Below are positions 38,229 to 52,237 of a DNA stretch of 64,000 nucleotides, in pieces (position 1 is the first letter of the stretch; each line of letters starts with the position of its first letter). The notes below the pieces were generated by a model. It searched no databases. It had not been told where the DNA came from and saw only the letters and a program-made list of their open reading frames with translations. The DNA comes from Mercurialis annua (lineage: Eukaryota; Streptophyta; Magnoliopsida; Malpighiales; Euphorbiaceae): positions 26,414,501 to 26,478,500 of the forward strand of contig NC_065574.1 of the NCBI RefSeq assembly GCF_937616625.2, in the 5' to 3' direction. Both the position numbers and the translations under genes were made by a program.

Positions 38229-41200
38229 ATGATTATGTCGCGTCACAAGTCTCTATATCGCCTCGTTCCAATTACCTAAATATAGTTAGGTTATATTATG
38301 TAGAGTGTGCATGAAAAGCGATAATAGATTAGTATGTCGCATTTCAAGTCTCTTTAACGCGTTGTTTCGATTACCTGAGCATGGTTAGATTATATTACGC
38401 AAAGTGTGCGTGAAAAGTGACGCTAGAATAGTATGTCGCGTCTCAAGTCTCTTTAACGCGCCGTTTCGATTACAATGCTTATGTTGCGTCACAAGTCTCT
38501 CTAACGCGTCGCTTCGATTACCTAAGCGTGGTTAGTTTATATTATGGAAAGTGTGCATTAAAAGTGAAGCTAGATTAATGTCGCGTCATAAGTTTCATTA
38601 AAGCGTCATTCTGATTACCTAAGCATGGTTAAGTTATTCTACTAAAAGTGTGCGTGAAAAGTGACGCTAGATTAGCATGTCGCGTCTCAAGTCTCTTTAA
38701 CACGTCTTTTCGATTACCATGATTATGTCGCGTAACAAGTCTCTATATCGCCTCAATCCAATTACCTAAATATAGTTAGGTTATATTATGAACAGTGTGC
38801 GTGAAAAGCGATAATAGATTAGTATGTCGCATCTCAAGTCTTTTAAACGCGTTGTTTCGATTACCATGCTTATGTCGCGTCACAAGTCTAATTAACGCGT
38901 CGTTCCGATTATCTACGCATGGGTTATATTACGCAAAGTGAGCGTGAAAAGTGTTGATAGATTATAGTATGTCGCGTCTCAAGTCTCATTAACGCGTCGT
39001 TTCGATTAACTAAGAATGGTTAAGTTATATTATGCAAAATGTGCGGAAAAGTGACGCCAGATTAGTATGTCGCATCTCAAGTCTCATTTACGCGTCGTTT
39101 CGATTACCTAAGAATGGTTAGGTTATATTACACAAAGTGTGCTTGAAAAGTGACAGTAGATTAGTATGTCGTGTCTCAAGTGTCTATAACGCGTCGTTTC
39201 AATTACCATGCTTATGTCGCGTTATAATTCTCACTAACACGCCGTTCCGATTACCTAAGCATGCTTAGGTTATATTACGCAAAGTGTGCGTGAAAAGTGA
39301 CGTTAGATTAGTATGTCGCGTCTCAAGTCTCTTTAACGCGTCGTTTCGATTACCATGCTTATGTCGCGTCACAAGTCTCTTTAATGTGTCGTCCAATTAC
39401 CTAAGCATGGTTAGGTTATATTACGCAAAGTGTGCATAAAAAGGGACGCTAGATTACTTTGTCGAGTCACAAGTTTCTTTAACGCGTCACTAAAATTACC
39501 TAAGCATGGTTAGGTTATATAATAGAAAGTTTGCGTTTAAAGTGAAACAAGATTACTATGTCGCGTCACAAGTCTCTTTAACGCGTCTTTCCGATTACCT
39601 AAGCATGGTTTGGTTATATTACGCAAAGTGTGCATAAAAAAGGACGCTAGATTACTTTGTCGAGTCACAAGTTTCTCTAACGCGCCGTTCTGATTACCTA
39701 AGCATGGTTAGGTTATATAATAGAAAGTGAAGTGTGATTACTATGTCGCGTCACAAGTCTCTTTAACGCGTCGTTCCGATTATCTAAGCATAGTTAGAAT
39801 ATATTACGCAAAGTGTGCGTGAAAAGTGACTCTATATTAGTATGTTATGTCACAAGTCTCTCTAACTCGTTGTTCCGATTACCTAAGCATGGTTAGGTTA
39901 TATTACGCAAAGTGTGCGTGATAAGTTATGATAGATTCGTATGTCGCGTGTCAAGTCTCTTCAACGCGTTGTTCCGATTAACTAAGTATGGTTAGGTTAT
40001 ATTACGCAAAATGTGCGTGAAAATTAACTGTAGATTAGTATGTCACATCTCAAGTCGCTTTAACGCGTCGTTTCGATTACCAAAGCATGGTTTGGTTATA
40101 TAACGCAAAGTGTGCGTGAAAAGTGACGCTAGATTTGTACCTCGTGTCTCAAGTCTCTTTAACGCTTCGTTTCAATAACCATGCTTATTTCGCGTCACAA
40201 GTCTCACTAACGCGTCGTTTTGATTACCATGCTTATGTCGCCTCAGAAGTCTCTTTTGCGCATCGTTCCGATAACCTAAGCATGGTTAGGTTATATTACA
40301 CAAAATGTGCGTGAAAAGTGACGCTAGATTAGTATGTCGCATCTTTAGTCTTTTTAACACGTCGTTTCGATTACCTAAGCATGGTTAGGTTATATTACGC
40401 AAAGTGTGCGTGAAAAGTGACGCTAGATTAGTATGTCGGGTCTTAAGTTTCTGTAATGCGTCGTTTCGATTACCATGCATGTGTCGCGTCACAAGTCTCT
40501 ATAACGCGTCGTTCCGATTACCTATGCATGTTAGGTTATATTACGGAAAGTGTGAGTTAAAAGTTACGCTAAATTACTATGTCGCGTCACAAATCTCTTT
40601 CACGCGTCGTTCCGATTACCTAATCATGGTTAGGTTATATTACGCAAAGTGTGCGTGAAAAGTGACGCTAGATTAGTATCTCGCGTCTCAAGTCTCTTTA
40701 ACGCGTCGTTTCGATTACAATGATTATGTCGTGTCACAAGTCTCTCTAACGCGTCTTTCTGATTACCTAAGCGTTAGGTTATATTACAGAAAGTATGAGT
40801 TAAAAGTGACGCTAGATTACTATGTCGCATCACAAGTCTCTTTATCCCGTCGTTCAAATTACCTAAGCATGGTTAGGTTATATTAGGCAAAGTGTGCTTG
40901 AAATGTGACGCTAGATTAGTATGTCGTGTCACAAGTTTCTTTTACTTGTCGTTCCGATTACCTAAGCATGGTTATATTACACAAAGTGTGCGTGAAAAGT
41001 GACGCTAGATTAGTATGTCGCGTCACAAGTCTCTTCAATGCGTCGTTCCGATTACTTATGCATGGTTAGGTTATATTACGCAAAGTGTGCGTGAAATGTA
41101 ACGCTAGATTAGTATGTCGCGTCACAAGTCTTTTATGTTGTCGTTCCGATTACCTAATCATGGTTAGGTTATATTACACAAAGGGTGCGTGAAAAGTTAC

Positions 41201-41966
41201 GCTAGTTAAGTATGTCGCGTCTCAAGTCTATGTAACGCGTCGGTCCGACTACATTAGGATGGTTAAGTTATATTACGCAAAGTGTGCGTAAAAAGTGACG
41301 CTAGATTAGTATGTCGCGTCACAAGTCTCTCTAACGCGTCGTTCCAATTACCTAAGCATGGTTCAGTTACATTACGCAACGTATGCGTGAAATGTGACGC
41401 TAGATTAGTATCTCGCGTCAGAAGTCTCTTTAATTCGTCGTTCCGATTACCTAAGCATGGTTAGGTTATATTACGTAAAGTGTTCGTGAATAGTGACGCT
41501 AGATTAGTATGTCGCGTCTCAAGTCTCTTTAACTCGTCGGTTTTATTACTTCAGCATGGTTAGGTTAAATTACGTAAAGTGTGCGTGAAAAGAGACGCTA
41601 GATTAGTATGTCGCGTCACAAGTCTCTTTAACGCGTCGTTCCGATTACCTAAGCATGGTTAGGTTATATTACGCAAAATTTGCGTGAAATGTGATGCTAG
41701 ATTAGTATGTTGCGTCTCAAGTCTCTTTAATGCGTTGCTTCGATTACCATGATTATGTCGCGTCAAAAATCTCTCTAACGCCCCGTTCCGATAACCTATG
41801 CATGGTTTGGTTATATTACGTAGAGTGTTCGTGTCACAAGTCTCTCTAACGTGTCGTTCCAATTACCTAAGCATTATTATGTTATATTTCGCAAAATGTG
41901 CGTGAAAAGTGACGCTATATTACTATGTGGCGTCACAAGTCTCTTTAACACGTCGTTTCGATTACC
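38229..41966 (-). repeat. Higher-order segment, tandem copy 2 (3738 bp)
   Basis: This is the downstream partner of 34946-38228. Both copies end in the same unit, a GTGGCGTCACAAGTC variant followed by CGTCGTTTCGATTACC, at 38228 and 41966. Compared with copy 1 it holds about 685 bp more near 38.65-39.4 kb and lacks the extra 245-bp repeat. Confidence 0.8.
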
Positions 41967-42816
41967 TAAGCATGGGTTATATAACAAAAAGTGTGCTTGA
42001 AAAGTGACGCTATATTAGTATGTCGCGTCTCAAGTCTTATTAACGCGTCGTTCTGATTAACTAAGTATGGTTAGTTTATATTACGCAAAATGTGCGTGAA
42101 AAGTGACGCTAGATTAGTATGTCGCGTCTCAAGTCTCTTTAACGCGTCATTTCAATTACCACGCTTATGTCGCGTCACAAGTCTCACTAACGCGCTGTTC
42201 CGATTACCTAAGCATGGTTCTGTTATATTACGCAAAGTGTGTGTGAAAAGTTACGCTATATTAGTATCTCGCGTCTCAAGTGTCTTTAACGCGTCGTTTC
42301 GATTACCTAAGCATGGTTAGGTTATATTATGCAAAGTGTGCGTGAAAAGTGGCGCTAGATTATTATGTCGCGTCTCAAATCTCATTAACGTGCCGTTCCG
42401 ATAAACTAAGTATAGTTAGTTTATATTACGCAAAATGTGCGTGAAAAGTGACGCTAGATTAGTATGTCGTGTCTCAAGTCTCTTTAACGCGTCATTTCAA
42501 TTACCACGCTTATGTCGCGTCACAAATCTCACTAACGCGCCACTCCGATTACCTAAGCATTGTTAGGTTATATTACGCAAAGTGTGCGTGAAAAGTTACG
42601 CTAGATTAGTATCTCGCGTCTCAAGTCTCTTTAACGCGTCGTTTCGATTACAATGATTATGTCGCGTCACAAGTCTCTGTGTCTTTCCGATTGCCTAAGC
42701 GTTAGGTTATATTACGGAAAGTGTGAGTTAATAGTGATGCTAGATTACTATGTAGCATAAGTCTCTTTACCGCGTCGTTCCGATTACCTATGCATGGTTA
42801 GGTTATATTACGCAAA

Positions 42817-45183
42817 GAATGGTAATCGAAACGACGCGTTAAAGGGACTTGAGACGCGACATACTAATTTAGCATCACTTTTCAAGCACACTTTGCGTAA
42901 GATAACCTAACCATGCTGAAGTAATCGGAACGACGCGTTAAAAAGACTTGTGACGTGACATACTAATCTAGCGTCACTTTTAATGCACATTTTCCGTAAT
43001 ATAACCTAACCATGCTTAGGTAATCGGAACGACGCATTAGAGAGACTTGTGACGCGACATAAGCAAGGTAATCGAAAACGATGCATTAAAGAGACTTGAG
43101 ACGCGACATACAAATCGAGCGTCACTTTTCAAGCACACTTTGCGTAATATAACCTAACCATGCTTAAGTAATCGGATCGACGCGTTAAAGAGACTTGTGA
43201 CAGGATATACTAATCTAGCGTCCCTTTTAACGAACACTTTGCCTAATATAACCTAACCATTCATAGGTAATCTGAACGACGCGTTAGAGGGAATTGTGAC
43301 CCAACATAAGCATGGTAATCGAAACGACGCGTTAAAGAGACTTAAGACGCAGCTTACTAATCTAGCGTCACTTTTCATGCACACATTGCATAATATAGGC
43401 TAACCATGCTTAGGTAATCGGAACGACGCGTTAGAGAGACTTGTGACGCGACATAAGCATGGTAATCGAAACGACGCATTAAAGAGACTTGAGACGTGAC
43501 ATATTAATCTAGCGTCACTTTTCAAGCACACATTGCGTAATATAACCTAACCATGCTTAGGTCATCAGAATGTAATCTAGCTTCACTTTTCACGCACACT
43601 TTGCATAATATAACCTAACCATGCTTAGGTAATCCGAACGACGTGTTAAAGAGACTTGTGATGCCACATATTAATATAGCGTCACTTTTAACGCACACTT
43701 TCCGTAATATAACCTAACCATGTTTAGGTAATCGGAGCGACGCGTTAGAGAGACTTGTGACGCGACATAAGCATGGTAATCAAAACGACGCGTTGCAGAC
43801 ACTTGAGACGCGTTAAAAAGACTTGTGACGCTACATACTAATCTAGTGTCACTTTTCACGCACACTCTGCGCAATATAACCTAACCATGTTAGGTAATCG
43901 AAACGACGCGTTAGAGAGACTTGTGACGATATAAGAATGGTAATCGCAACGATGAATTAAAGATACTTGAGACGCGACATACAAATGTAGCGTCAGTTTT
44001 CATGCACACTTTGCGTAATATAACCTAACCATGCTTAGGTAATCGGAACGACGCGTAAAAGAGACTTGTGATGGGACATACTAATCTAGCGTCACTATTA
44101 ACGCACATTGCCTAATATAACCTAACCATTCTTAGGCAATCAGAAAGACTCTTTAGAGAGAATTGTGATATGACATAAGCATGGTAATCGAAACGACGCG
44201 TTAAGAGAGACTTGAGACTCGACATACTAATCTAGCGTCACTTTTCACGCACACTTTGCATAATATAGCCTAACCATGCTAAAGCAATCGGCACTACGCG
44301 TTTGAGAGACTTATGACGCGACATAAGCATGGTAATCAAAACGACGAGTTATAGAGACTTGAGACGTGACATACTAATCTAGCGTCACTTTTCAAGCACA
44401 CATTGCGTAATATAACGTAACCATGGGTAATCGGAACGACGCGAAAAAGAGACTTGTGATGCGACATACTAATCTAGCGTCACTTTTAATGCACACTTTC
44501 CGTAATATAACCTAACCATGCTTAGGTAATCGGATCGACGCGGCAGAGAGACATGTGACGCGACATGAGCATGGTAATCGAAACGAAGCATTAAAGAGAC
44601 TTAAGACGCGATATTATAATCTAGCATCATTTTTCACGCACACTTTGCGTAATATAACCTTACCATGCTTAGGTAATCGGAAAGACGTATTAAATAGACT
44701 TGTGACGCGATATACTAATCTAGCGTCACTTTTCACGCACACTTTGCGTAATATAACTTAACCATGCTTAGACCCGACATACTAATTTAGAGTCACTTTT
44801 AACGCACACTTTGTGTAAGATAACCTAACCATGCTTAGGTAATCGGAACGACGCGTTTGAGAGACTTGTGATGCGACATAAGCATGGTAATCGAAAACGA
44901 TGCATTAAAGAGACTTGAGACGCGACATACAAATCGAGCGTCACTTTTCACACACACTATGCGTAATATAACCTAACCATGCTTAGGTAATCGGATCGAT
45001 GCGTTAAAGAGACTTGTGACTGGACATACTAATATAGCGTCACTTTTAACGCACAATTTGCGTAATATAACCTAACCATTCTTAGGTAATCGGAACGACG
45101 CGTTAGAGAGAATTGTGACCTGCCATGAGCATGGTAATCGAAACAACACGTTAAAGAGACTTGAGACGCGGCATACTAATCTA
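42817..45183 (+). repeat. Main satellite array, forward block F3
   Basis: About 2.37 kb of forward-oriented 99/147-bp units lie between an orientation switch and the 60-bp satellite. It holds a duplicated variant run: ATGCATTAAAGAGACTTGAG preceded by CGAAAACG occurs at 43081 and 44900 (offset 1819 bp), with the same ACAAATCGAGCG variant after it. No gene is seen. Confidence 0.95.
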
Positions 45184-45712
45184 ACGTTTGACTTAAATGG
45201 CTAAAAAGGTGAAACGTTTGGATTTGTTTCGTAACGTTTTAAACGTTTGGATTGGTTTCGTAACATTTGTAAACGTTTGGCGTAAATCGCTAAAAGGTGA
45301 AACGTTTGGATATGTTTCATGACGTTTTAAATGTTTGGTTTTGTTTCGCTAAAAAGGTGAAACGTTTGGATTTGCTTCGTAATGTTTGTAAATGTTTGTG
45401 TTAAATCACTAATAATGTGAAACATTTGGATTTGTTTTATAACGTTTGTAAATGTTTGGCTTAAATCGTTAAAAAGGTTAAACGTTTGGATTTGTTTACA
45501 AACGTTTGTAAATGTTTGGCTTAAATTGTTAAAAAGGTGAAACGTTTGGATTGGTTTCGTAACATTTGTAAACCTTTGGCTTAATTCGCTAAAAAGGTGA
45601 AACGTTATTGGTTTTGTTTCGTAACGTTTCTAAACGTTTGGCTTCAATCGCTAAAAATGGAAAACATTTGGATTTGTTTCGTAACGTTTGTAAACGTTTG
45701 GCTACAAATGTT
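45184..45712 (+). repeat. Second satellite, 60-bp units, forward arm
   Basis: This is unrelated to the main satellite. AACGTTTGGA or close variants recur at 45301, 45361, 45421, 45481 and 45541, giving an exact 60-bp period, with degraded copies at 45213, 45242, 45601 and 45663. Each unit has up to three AACGTTTG words plus a GCTAAAAAGGTG segment. AAACGTTT is itself a perfect palindrome. The left junction with the main satellite falls in CTAATCTAACGTTTG, where ACGT could belong to either family. Confidence 0.92.
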
Positions 45713-46085
45713 AGGAAACAAATCAAACGTTTCACCTTTTTAGGGATTTAAGCCAAACGTTTACATACGTCATGGAACCAAAAAAGTGACGTAACAAATC
45801 CAAACGTTTCACCTTTTTTAACGATTTAATCCAAACCTTTACAAACGTTACATTAGAAATCCAAACGTTTTCCCTTTTTATCAATTTAAGCCGAATATTT
45901 ACAAACTTTACGAAGCAAATCTAAGCGTTTCACCTTTTTAGCAATTTAAGCCAAACGTTTACAAACTTTACAAAACAAATCCAAACGTTTACAAACGTTT
46001 AATACGTTACGGAACAAATCCAAACGTCTCACCTTTTTAGTGATTTAAGCCAAACGTTTACAAACGTTACAAATAAATCCAAACG
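45713..46085 (-). repeat. Second satellite, 60-bp units, inverted arm
   Basis: This is the same 60-bp family in opposite orientation (CAAACGTTTCACC with spacings near 60 bp at 45801, 45862, 45922 and 45982). The switch lies near 45713 between GGCTACAAATG and TTAGGAAACAAATC. It ends at 46085, where CCAAACG runs into TAACCATGCTTAGG of the main satellite. The two arms could fold into an imperfect hairpin several hundred bases long. Confidence 0.9.
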
Positions 46086-46086
46086 T

Positions 46087-49000
46087 AACCATGCTTAGGT
46101 AATCTAGCGTCACTTATTACGCACATTTTCCATAATATAACCTAACGATGCTTAGGTAATCGAAACGACGCGTTAAAGATACTTGAGACGCGACCTAATC
46201 TAGCGTCACTTTTAACGCACACTTTTCGTAATATAACCTAACCATGCTCAGGTAATCAAAACGACGCGTTGGAGGGACTTGTGACACGACATAAGCATGG
46301 TAATCGAAACGACGGGTTAAAGACACTTGAGACGCTACATACTAATCTAGCGTCATTGTTCACGCACACTTTGCATAATATAACCTAACCATGCTTAGGT
46401 AATCGATACGACGCGTTAAAAAGACTAGAGACGCGACATACTAATCTATTTTCACTTTTAACGCACACTTTGCGTAATATAACCTAACCATGTTTAGGTA
46501 ATCGGAACGACGCGTTAAAGAGACTTGAGACACGACATACTAATCTAGTATAACCTTTTACGCACTCTTTTTGTAATTTAACCTAACAATACTTAGGTAA
46601 TCGGAAGGACGCGTCAAAAAGACTTGAGACGCGCGACATACTAATATATTTCACTTTTTACGCACACTTTGCGTAATATAAACGAACCATGCTTAGGTAA
46701 TTGGAACGATGCATTAGAGAGACTTGTGATGCGACATAAGAATGGTAATAGAACGACGCCTTAAAAAAGACTTTAGACGCGACATACTAATCTAGCATCA
46801 CTTTTTACGCACACTTTGTGCAATATAACCTAACAATGCTTAGGTAATCGAACTTACGCGTTAAAGAGAGACATGAGATGCGACATACTAATCTAGCGTC
46901 AGTTTTCACGCACACTTTGTGTAATATAACCTAACAATGCTTAGGTGTTCTGAACGACGCCTTAAAGAGACTTGTGACGAGTTAAAGAGACATGAGATGC
47001 AACATACTAATCTAGCGTCACTTTTCACACACACTTTGCGTATATATTTAACCATGCTTAGGTAATCGGAACGATGCGTTAAAGAGACTTGTGACGCGGC
47101 ATACTAATCTGGAATCCCTTTTCACGCACACTTTGCGTAATATAACCTAACCATGCTTAGGTAATCAGAACGACGGGCTAAAGATACTTGTGATGCGACA
47201 TAGTAACCTAGCTTCACATTTAATGTACACTTTCCAGAATACATAAGCATGGTAATCGAAAGGACGCGTTACAGAGACTTGAGACGCGGCATACTAATCT
47301 ATCGTCACTTTTCACACACACTTTGCGTAATATAACCTAAGCATGCATATGTAATCGGAACGCCACATTAGTGAGACTTATGACGCGATATACTAATCCA
47401 ATGTCGCTTTTCACGCACACTTTGCGTAATATAACGTAACCATGCTTAGGTGATCGAATCGAGGCGTTGAAGAGACTTGAGATGCGACATACTAATCCAA
47501 CGTCACTTTTCATGCACACTTTGCGTAATATAACGTAACCATGCTTAGGTAATTGTATCGACGCGTTAAAGAGACTTGAGACGCGACATACTAATCTAGC
47601 GTCACTTTTCACGCACACTTTGCGTAGTATAATCTAACCATGCTTAGGTAAGCAAAACGACGGGTTAAAGAGACTTGAGACGAGACAAACTAATCTAGCG
47701 TCACTTTTCAAGCATTTTTTGCGTAATATAATCTAACCATGCTTAGTTAATCGGAACAACGCGTTAAAGAGACTTGAGACGCAACATATAAATCTAGCGT
47801 CACGTTTCACGCACACTTTGCGTCATATAATCTAACCATGCTAAGGTAATCGGAACGACGCGTTAAAGTGACTTGTGACTCGACATAGCACTCTACCGTC
47901 AATTTTAACGCACACTTTGCATAATATAACCTAACCATGACTTGGTAATCGGAACGACACGTTTGAGAGACTTGTGACGCGACATAAGCATGGTAATAAA
48001 AACGACACGTTAAAGAGACTTGACACGCGACATACTAATCTAGCGTCACTCTTCACGCGCATTTTGGGTATATAACCTAACCATTCTTATGTAATTGGAA
48101 CGACGCATTAAAGACTCTTGTGACGCGACATACTAATCTAGCGTCACTTTTCACGCACACTTTACGTAATGTAACATTAACCATGCTTAGGTAATCAGAA
48201 CGACGCGTTAAAGAAACTTGTGACGCGACATAGTAATCTAGCTTCACTTTTAACGCACACTTTCCATAATATAAATTAACCATTCTTAGGTAATCGGAAC
48301 GACACGTTAAAGAGACTTGTGATGCGACTTACTAATCTAGCGTCACTTTCCACGCACACTTTGCGTAATGTAACCTAACCATAGGTAATCGGAACGACGC
48401 GTCAAAGAGACTTGTGACGCGACATAGTAATCTAGCTTAACTTTTAACGCACACTTTCCATAATATAACCTAACCATGCTTAGGTAATCGAATCGACGCG
48501 TTTAAGAGACTTGAGACGCGATATACTAATCTAGCGTCAATGTTCACGCAAACTTTAAGTATATTAACTAACCATGCTTAGGTAAACGGAACGACGCGTT
48601 AAAGAGACTTGTGACGCGACATACTAATCTAGCGTCACTTTTCACGCACACTTTCCATAATATAAATTACCCATGATTAGGTAATCTGAACGACGCGTTA
48701 GAGGGACTTGTGACGCGACATAAGCATGGTAATCAAAACGACGCGTAAAAGAGACTTGAGACGCGACATAATAGAGTAACGTTTCCCACACACTTTGCGT
48801 AATATAACCTAACCATGCTTAGGTAATATCGTAACAACGTGTTAATAAGACTTGAGACGCAACATACAAATCTAACATCATTTTTCAATCTAACATCATT
48901 GGAACGACGCGTTAAAGTGACTTGCTACGCGACATAGTACTCTACCGTCAATTTTAACGCACACTTTGCATAATATAAACTAACCATGATTAGGTAATCG

Positions 49001-52000
49001 TAACAACATATTTGAGAGACTTGTGACGCGACATAAGCATGGTAATCGAAACGACGCGGTAAAGAGACATAAGACGCGACATATTTATGTAGCTTCACTT
49101 TTAACGCGCACTTTCCATAATATAAATTAACCATGCTTAGGTATTTGGAACGACGCGTTAAAGACACTTGTGACGCGACATACTAATCTAGCGTCACTTT
49201 TCACGCACACTTTACGTAATATAACCTAACCATGCTTAGGTAATCGGAACGACGCGTTAAAGTGACTTGTGAAGCGACATAGTAATCTAGCTTCACTTTT
49301 AACGCACACTTTCCATAATATAAATTAACCATGCTTAGGTAATCAGAACGACGCGTTAGAGAGACTTGTGACGTGACATATGCATGGTAATCGAAATGAC
49401 GCGTAAAAGAGTCTTGAGACGCGACATACTAATCTAGAGTCACTTTTCCCGCACACTTTGCGTAATATAACCTAACCATGCTTAGGTAATCGGAACAACG
49501 CGTTAAAAAGACTTGAGACGCAACATAAGCATGATAATCGAAACAACGCGTTAAAGAGACTTGAGACGCGACATACTAATCTAGAGTTACTTTGTCCGCA
49601 CAGTTTGCGTAATATAACCTAACCATGCTTAGGTAAACGGAACGATGCGTTAAAGAAACTTGTGACGCGATATAGTAATCTAGCGTCACTTTTAACGCAC
49701 ACTTTGCGTAATATAACCTAACCATGCTTAGGTAATCGTAACGACGCGTTAGGGAGACTTGTGACACGACATATGCATGGTAATCTGAACGACGGGTTAA
49801 AGACACTTGATACGCGATATACTAATCTAGCGTCACTTTTTAAGCACATTTTGCGTAATATAACCTAACGATGCTTAGGTAATCGGAAAGACGCGTTAAA
49901 GAGACTTGAGACGCGACATACTAATATAGCGTCACTTTTAGCACACGCTTTGCGTAATGTAACCTAACCATGCTTAGATAATTGGAACGACGCGTTAAAG
50001 AAATTTGAGACGCGACATACTAATCAAGCGTCACTTTTCACGCACACTTTGCGTATATAATTTAACCATGCTTAGATAATCCGAACGACGCGTTAAAGAG
50101 ACTTGTGACGCGACATACTAATCTAGCATCACCTTTCCCGCACACTTTGCGTAATATAACCTAACCATGCTTAGGTAATCGGAACGATGCGTGAAAGAAA
50201 CTTGTGACGCAACATAGTAATTTAGCGTCACTTTTAACGCACACTTTGCATAATATAACCTAACCATGCTTAGGTAATCGGAACAACGTGTTAGAGAGAC
50301 TTGTGACACGACATATGCATGGTAATCGGAACGACGGGTTAAAAACACTTGAGACGCGACATACTAATCTAGCGTCACTTTTCACGCTAACTTTGCATAA
50401 TATAACCTAACCATGCCTAGGTAATCGAAACGACGCGCTACAAAGACTTGAGACGCGACATACTAATCTATTGTCACTTTTAATGCACACTTTGCGTAAT
50501 ATAACCTAACCATGCTTAGGTAATCCGAACGACGCGTTAAAGAGACTTGAGACACGACATACTAATCTAGCATCACTTTTTTACGCACTCTTTATGTAAT
50601 TTAACCTAACCATGCTTAGGTAATCGGAACGACGCGTCTCAAAGAATTTAGACGCGACATATTGATCTATTTCACTTTTCACGCACACTTTGAGTAGTAA
50701 ACACTAACCATGCTTTGATAATTGGAACGATGCGTTAGAGAGACTTGTGACGTGACATAAGAATGGTAATGAAACGACGCCTTAAAGAAACATTTGACGG
50801 GACATACTAATATAGCGTCACTTTTCACGCACACTTTGCTCAATATAACCTAACCATGATAGGTAATCGGACCGATGCGTTAAAGAGATATGAGGCAGGA
50901 CATACTAATTCAGCGTCACTTTTCACGCACACTTTGTGTAATATAACCTAACCATGATAGGTAATCGGACTAATCTAGCATCACTTTTTTTACGCACGCT
51001 TTGCATAATATAACCTAACCATACTTGGGTAATCGGAACGACGCGTGAAAGAGACTTGAGATCCGACATACTAATCTAGCGTCACTTTCCACGCACCGCT
51101 TGCGTAGTATTACCTAACCATCCTTCGGTAATCGGAACGACGCGTTGAGTGACTTGTGACGCTTCATAAGCATGGTAATCGAAACGACGCGTTAAAGAGA
51201 CTTGAGACGTGACATACTAATCTAGCGTCACTTTTCACGCATACTTTGCGTATTATAACCTAACAACGTTTAGGTAATTGGACGCGTTTTAGAAACTTGT
51301 GACGCGACATAAGCATGGTAATCAAAACGACGCGTTAAAGAGACTTGTGACGGGACATAGTAATCTAGCTTCACTTTCAACGCACACTTTCCATAATAAA
51401 CTAACCATGCTTAGGTAATCGGAACGACGCGTTAGAGAGATATGTGACGTGATATAAGCATGGTAATAAAAACGACGCGTTAAAGAGACTTGAGACGCGA
51501 CATACTAATCTAGCGTCACTTTTCACGCACACTTTGCGCAATATAACCTAACCATGATTAGGTAATCGGACCAACGCGTTAAAGAGACCTGAGACGCGAC
51601 ATACTAATCTAGCGTCACTTTTAACGCACACTTTGTGATATAACCTAACCATGCTTAGGTGTTCGGAACGACACGTTAAAGAGACTTGTGACGCGACATA
51701 AGCATAGTAATCGAAACGACGCGTTAAAGAGACTTGAAATGCGACATACTAGTCCAGCTTTACTTTTTACGCACACTTTGCGTAATATAACCTAATGATG
51801 CTTAGGTAATCGGAACGACACGTTAATGAGACTTGAGACGCGACATACTAATCTAGCGTCACTTTTTACGCACACTTTGCGTAATATAACCTAACCATGC
51901 TTGGGTAATCGGAACGACGCGTTAAAAAGAATTGAGATGCGACATACTAATCTAGCGTCACTTTTCACGCACCCTTTGCGTAATATAACCTAACCATGAT

Positions 52001-52237
52001 TCGGTAATCGGAACGACGCGTTAAGAGACTTGTGACGCAACATAAGCACGGTAATCGAAACGACGCGTTAAAGAGACTGGAAACGTCGACATACTAATCT
52101 ACCGTCATTTTTAACGCACACTTTGCGTAATATAACCTAACCATGCTTAGGTAGTCGGAACGACGCGTTAAACAGACTTGTGACGGGACATAGTAATCTA
52201 ACTTTACTTTTAACGCACGCTTTCCATAATATAAACT
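46087..52237 (+). repeat. Higher-order segment copy A (6151 bp)
   Basis: This starts at the right edge of the 60-bp satellite with a 57-bp A-less unit and runs to the matching unit at 52238. Landmark offsets to copy B are 6151 bp at the start, 6154 bp (47337 to 53491; 48077 to 54231), 6148 bp (49576 to 55724) and 6049 bp (50118 to 56167), then 4626 bp after the copy-B deletion. Copy A holds one 99-bp unit near 49.9 kb and a 1423-bp stretch (about 50471-51893) that B lacks. Confidence 0.85.

Larger units (their letters stand above)
32153..42816 (-). repeat. Main satellite array, reverse block R1b
   Basis: The inverted array continues after the solo LTR with the same phase. It contains the 3283/3738-bp tandem segmental duplication and the perfect 245-bp duplication described separately. 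It ends at about 42817, where TTACGCAAAG on the plus strand is followed abruptly by the forward-oriented AATGGTAATCGAAACGACG. No gene is seen. Confidence 0.97.
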
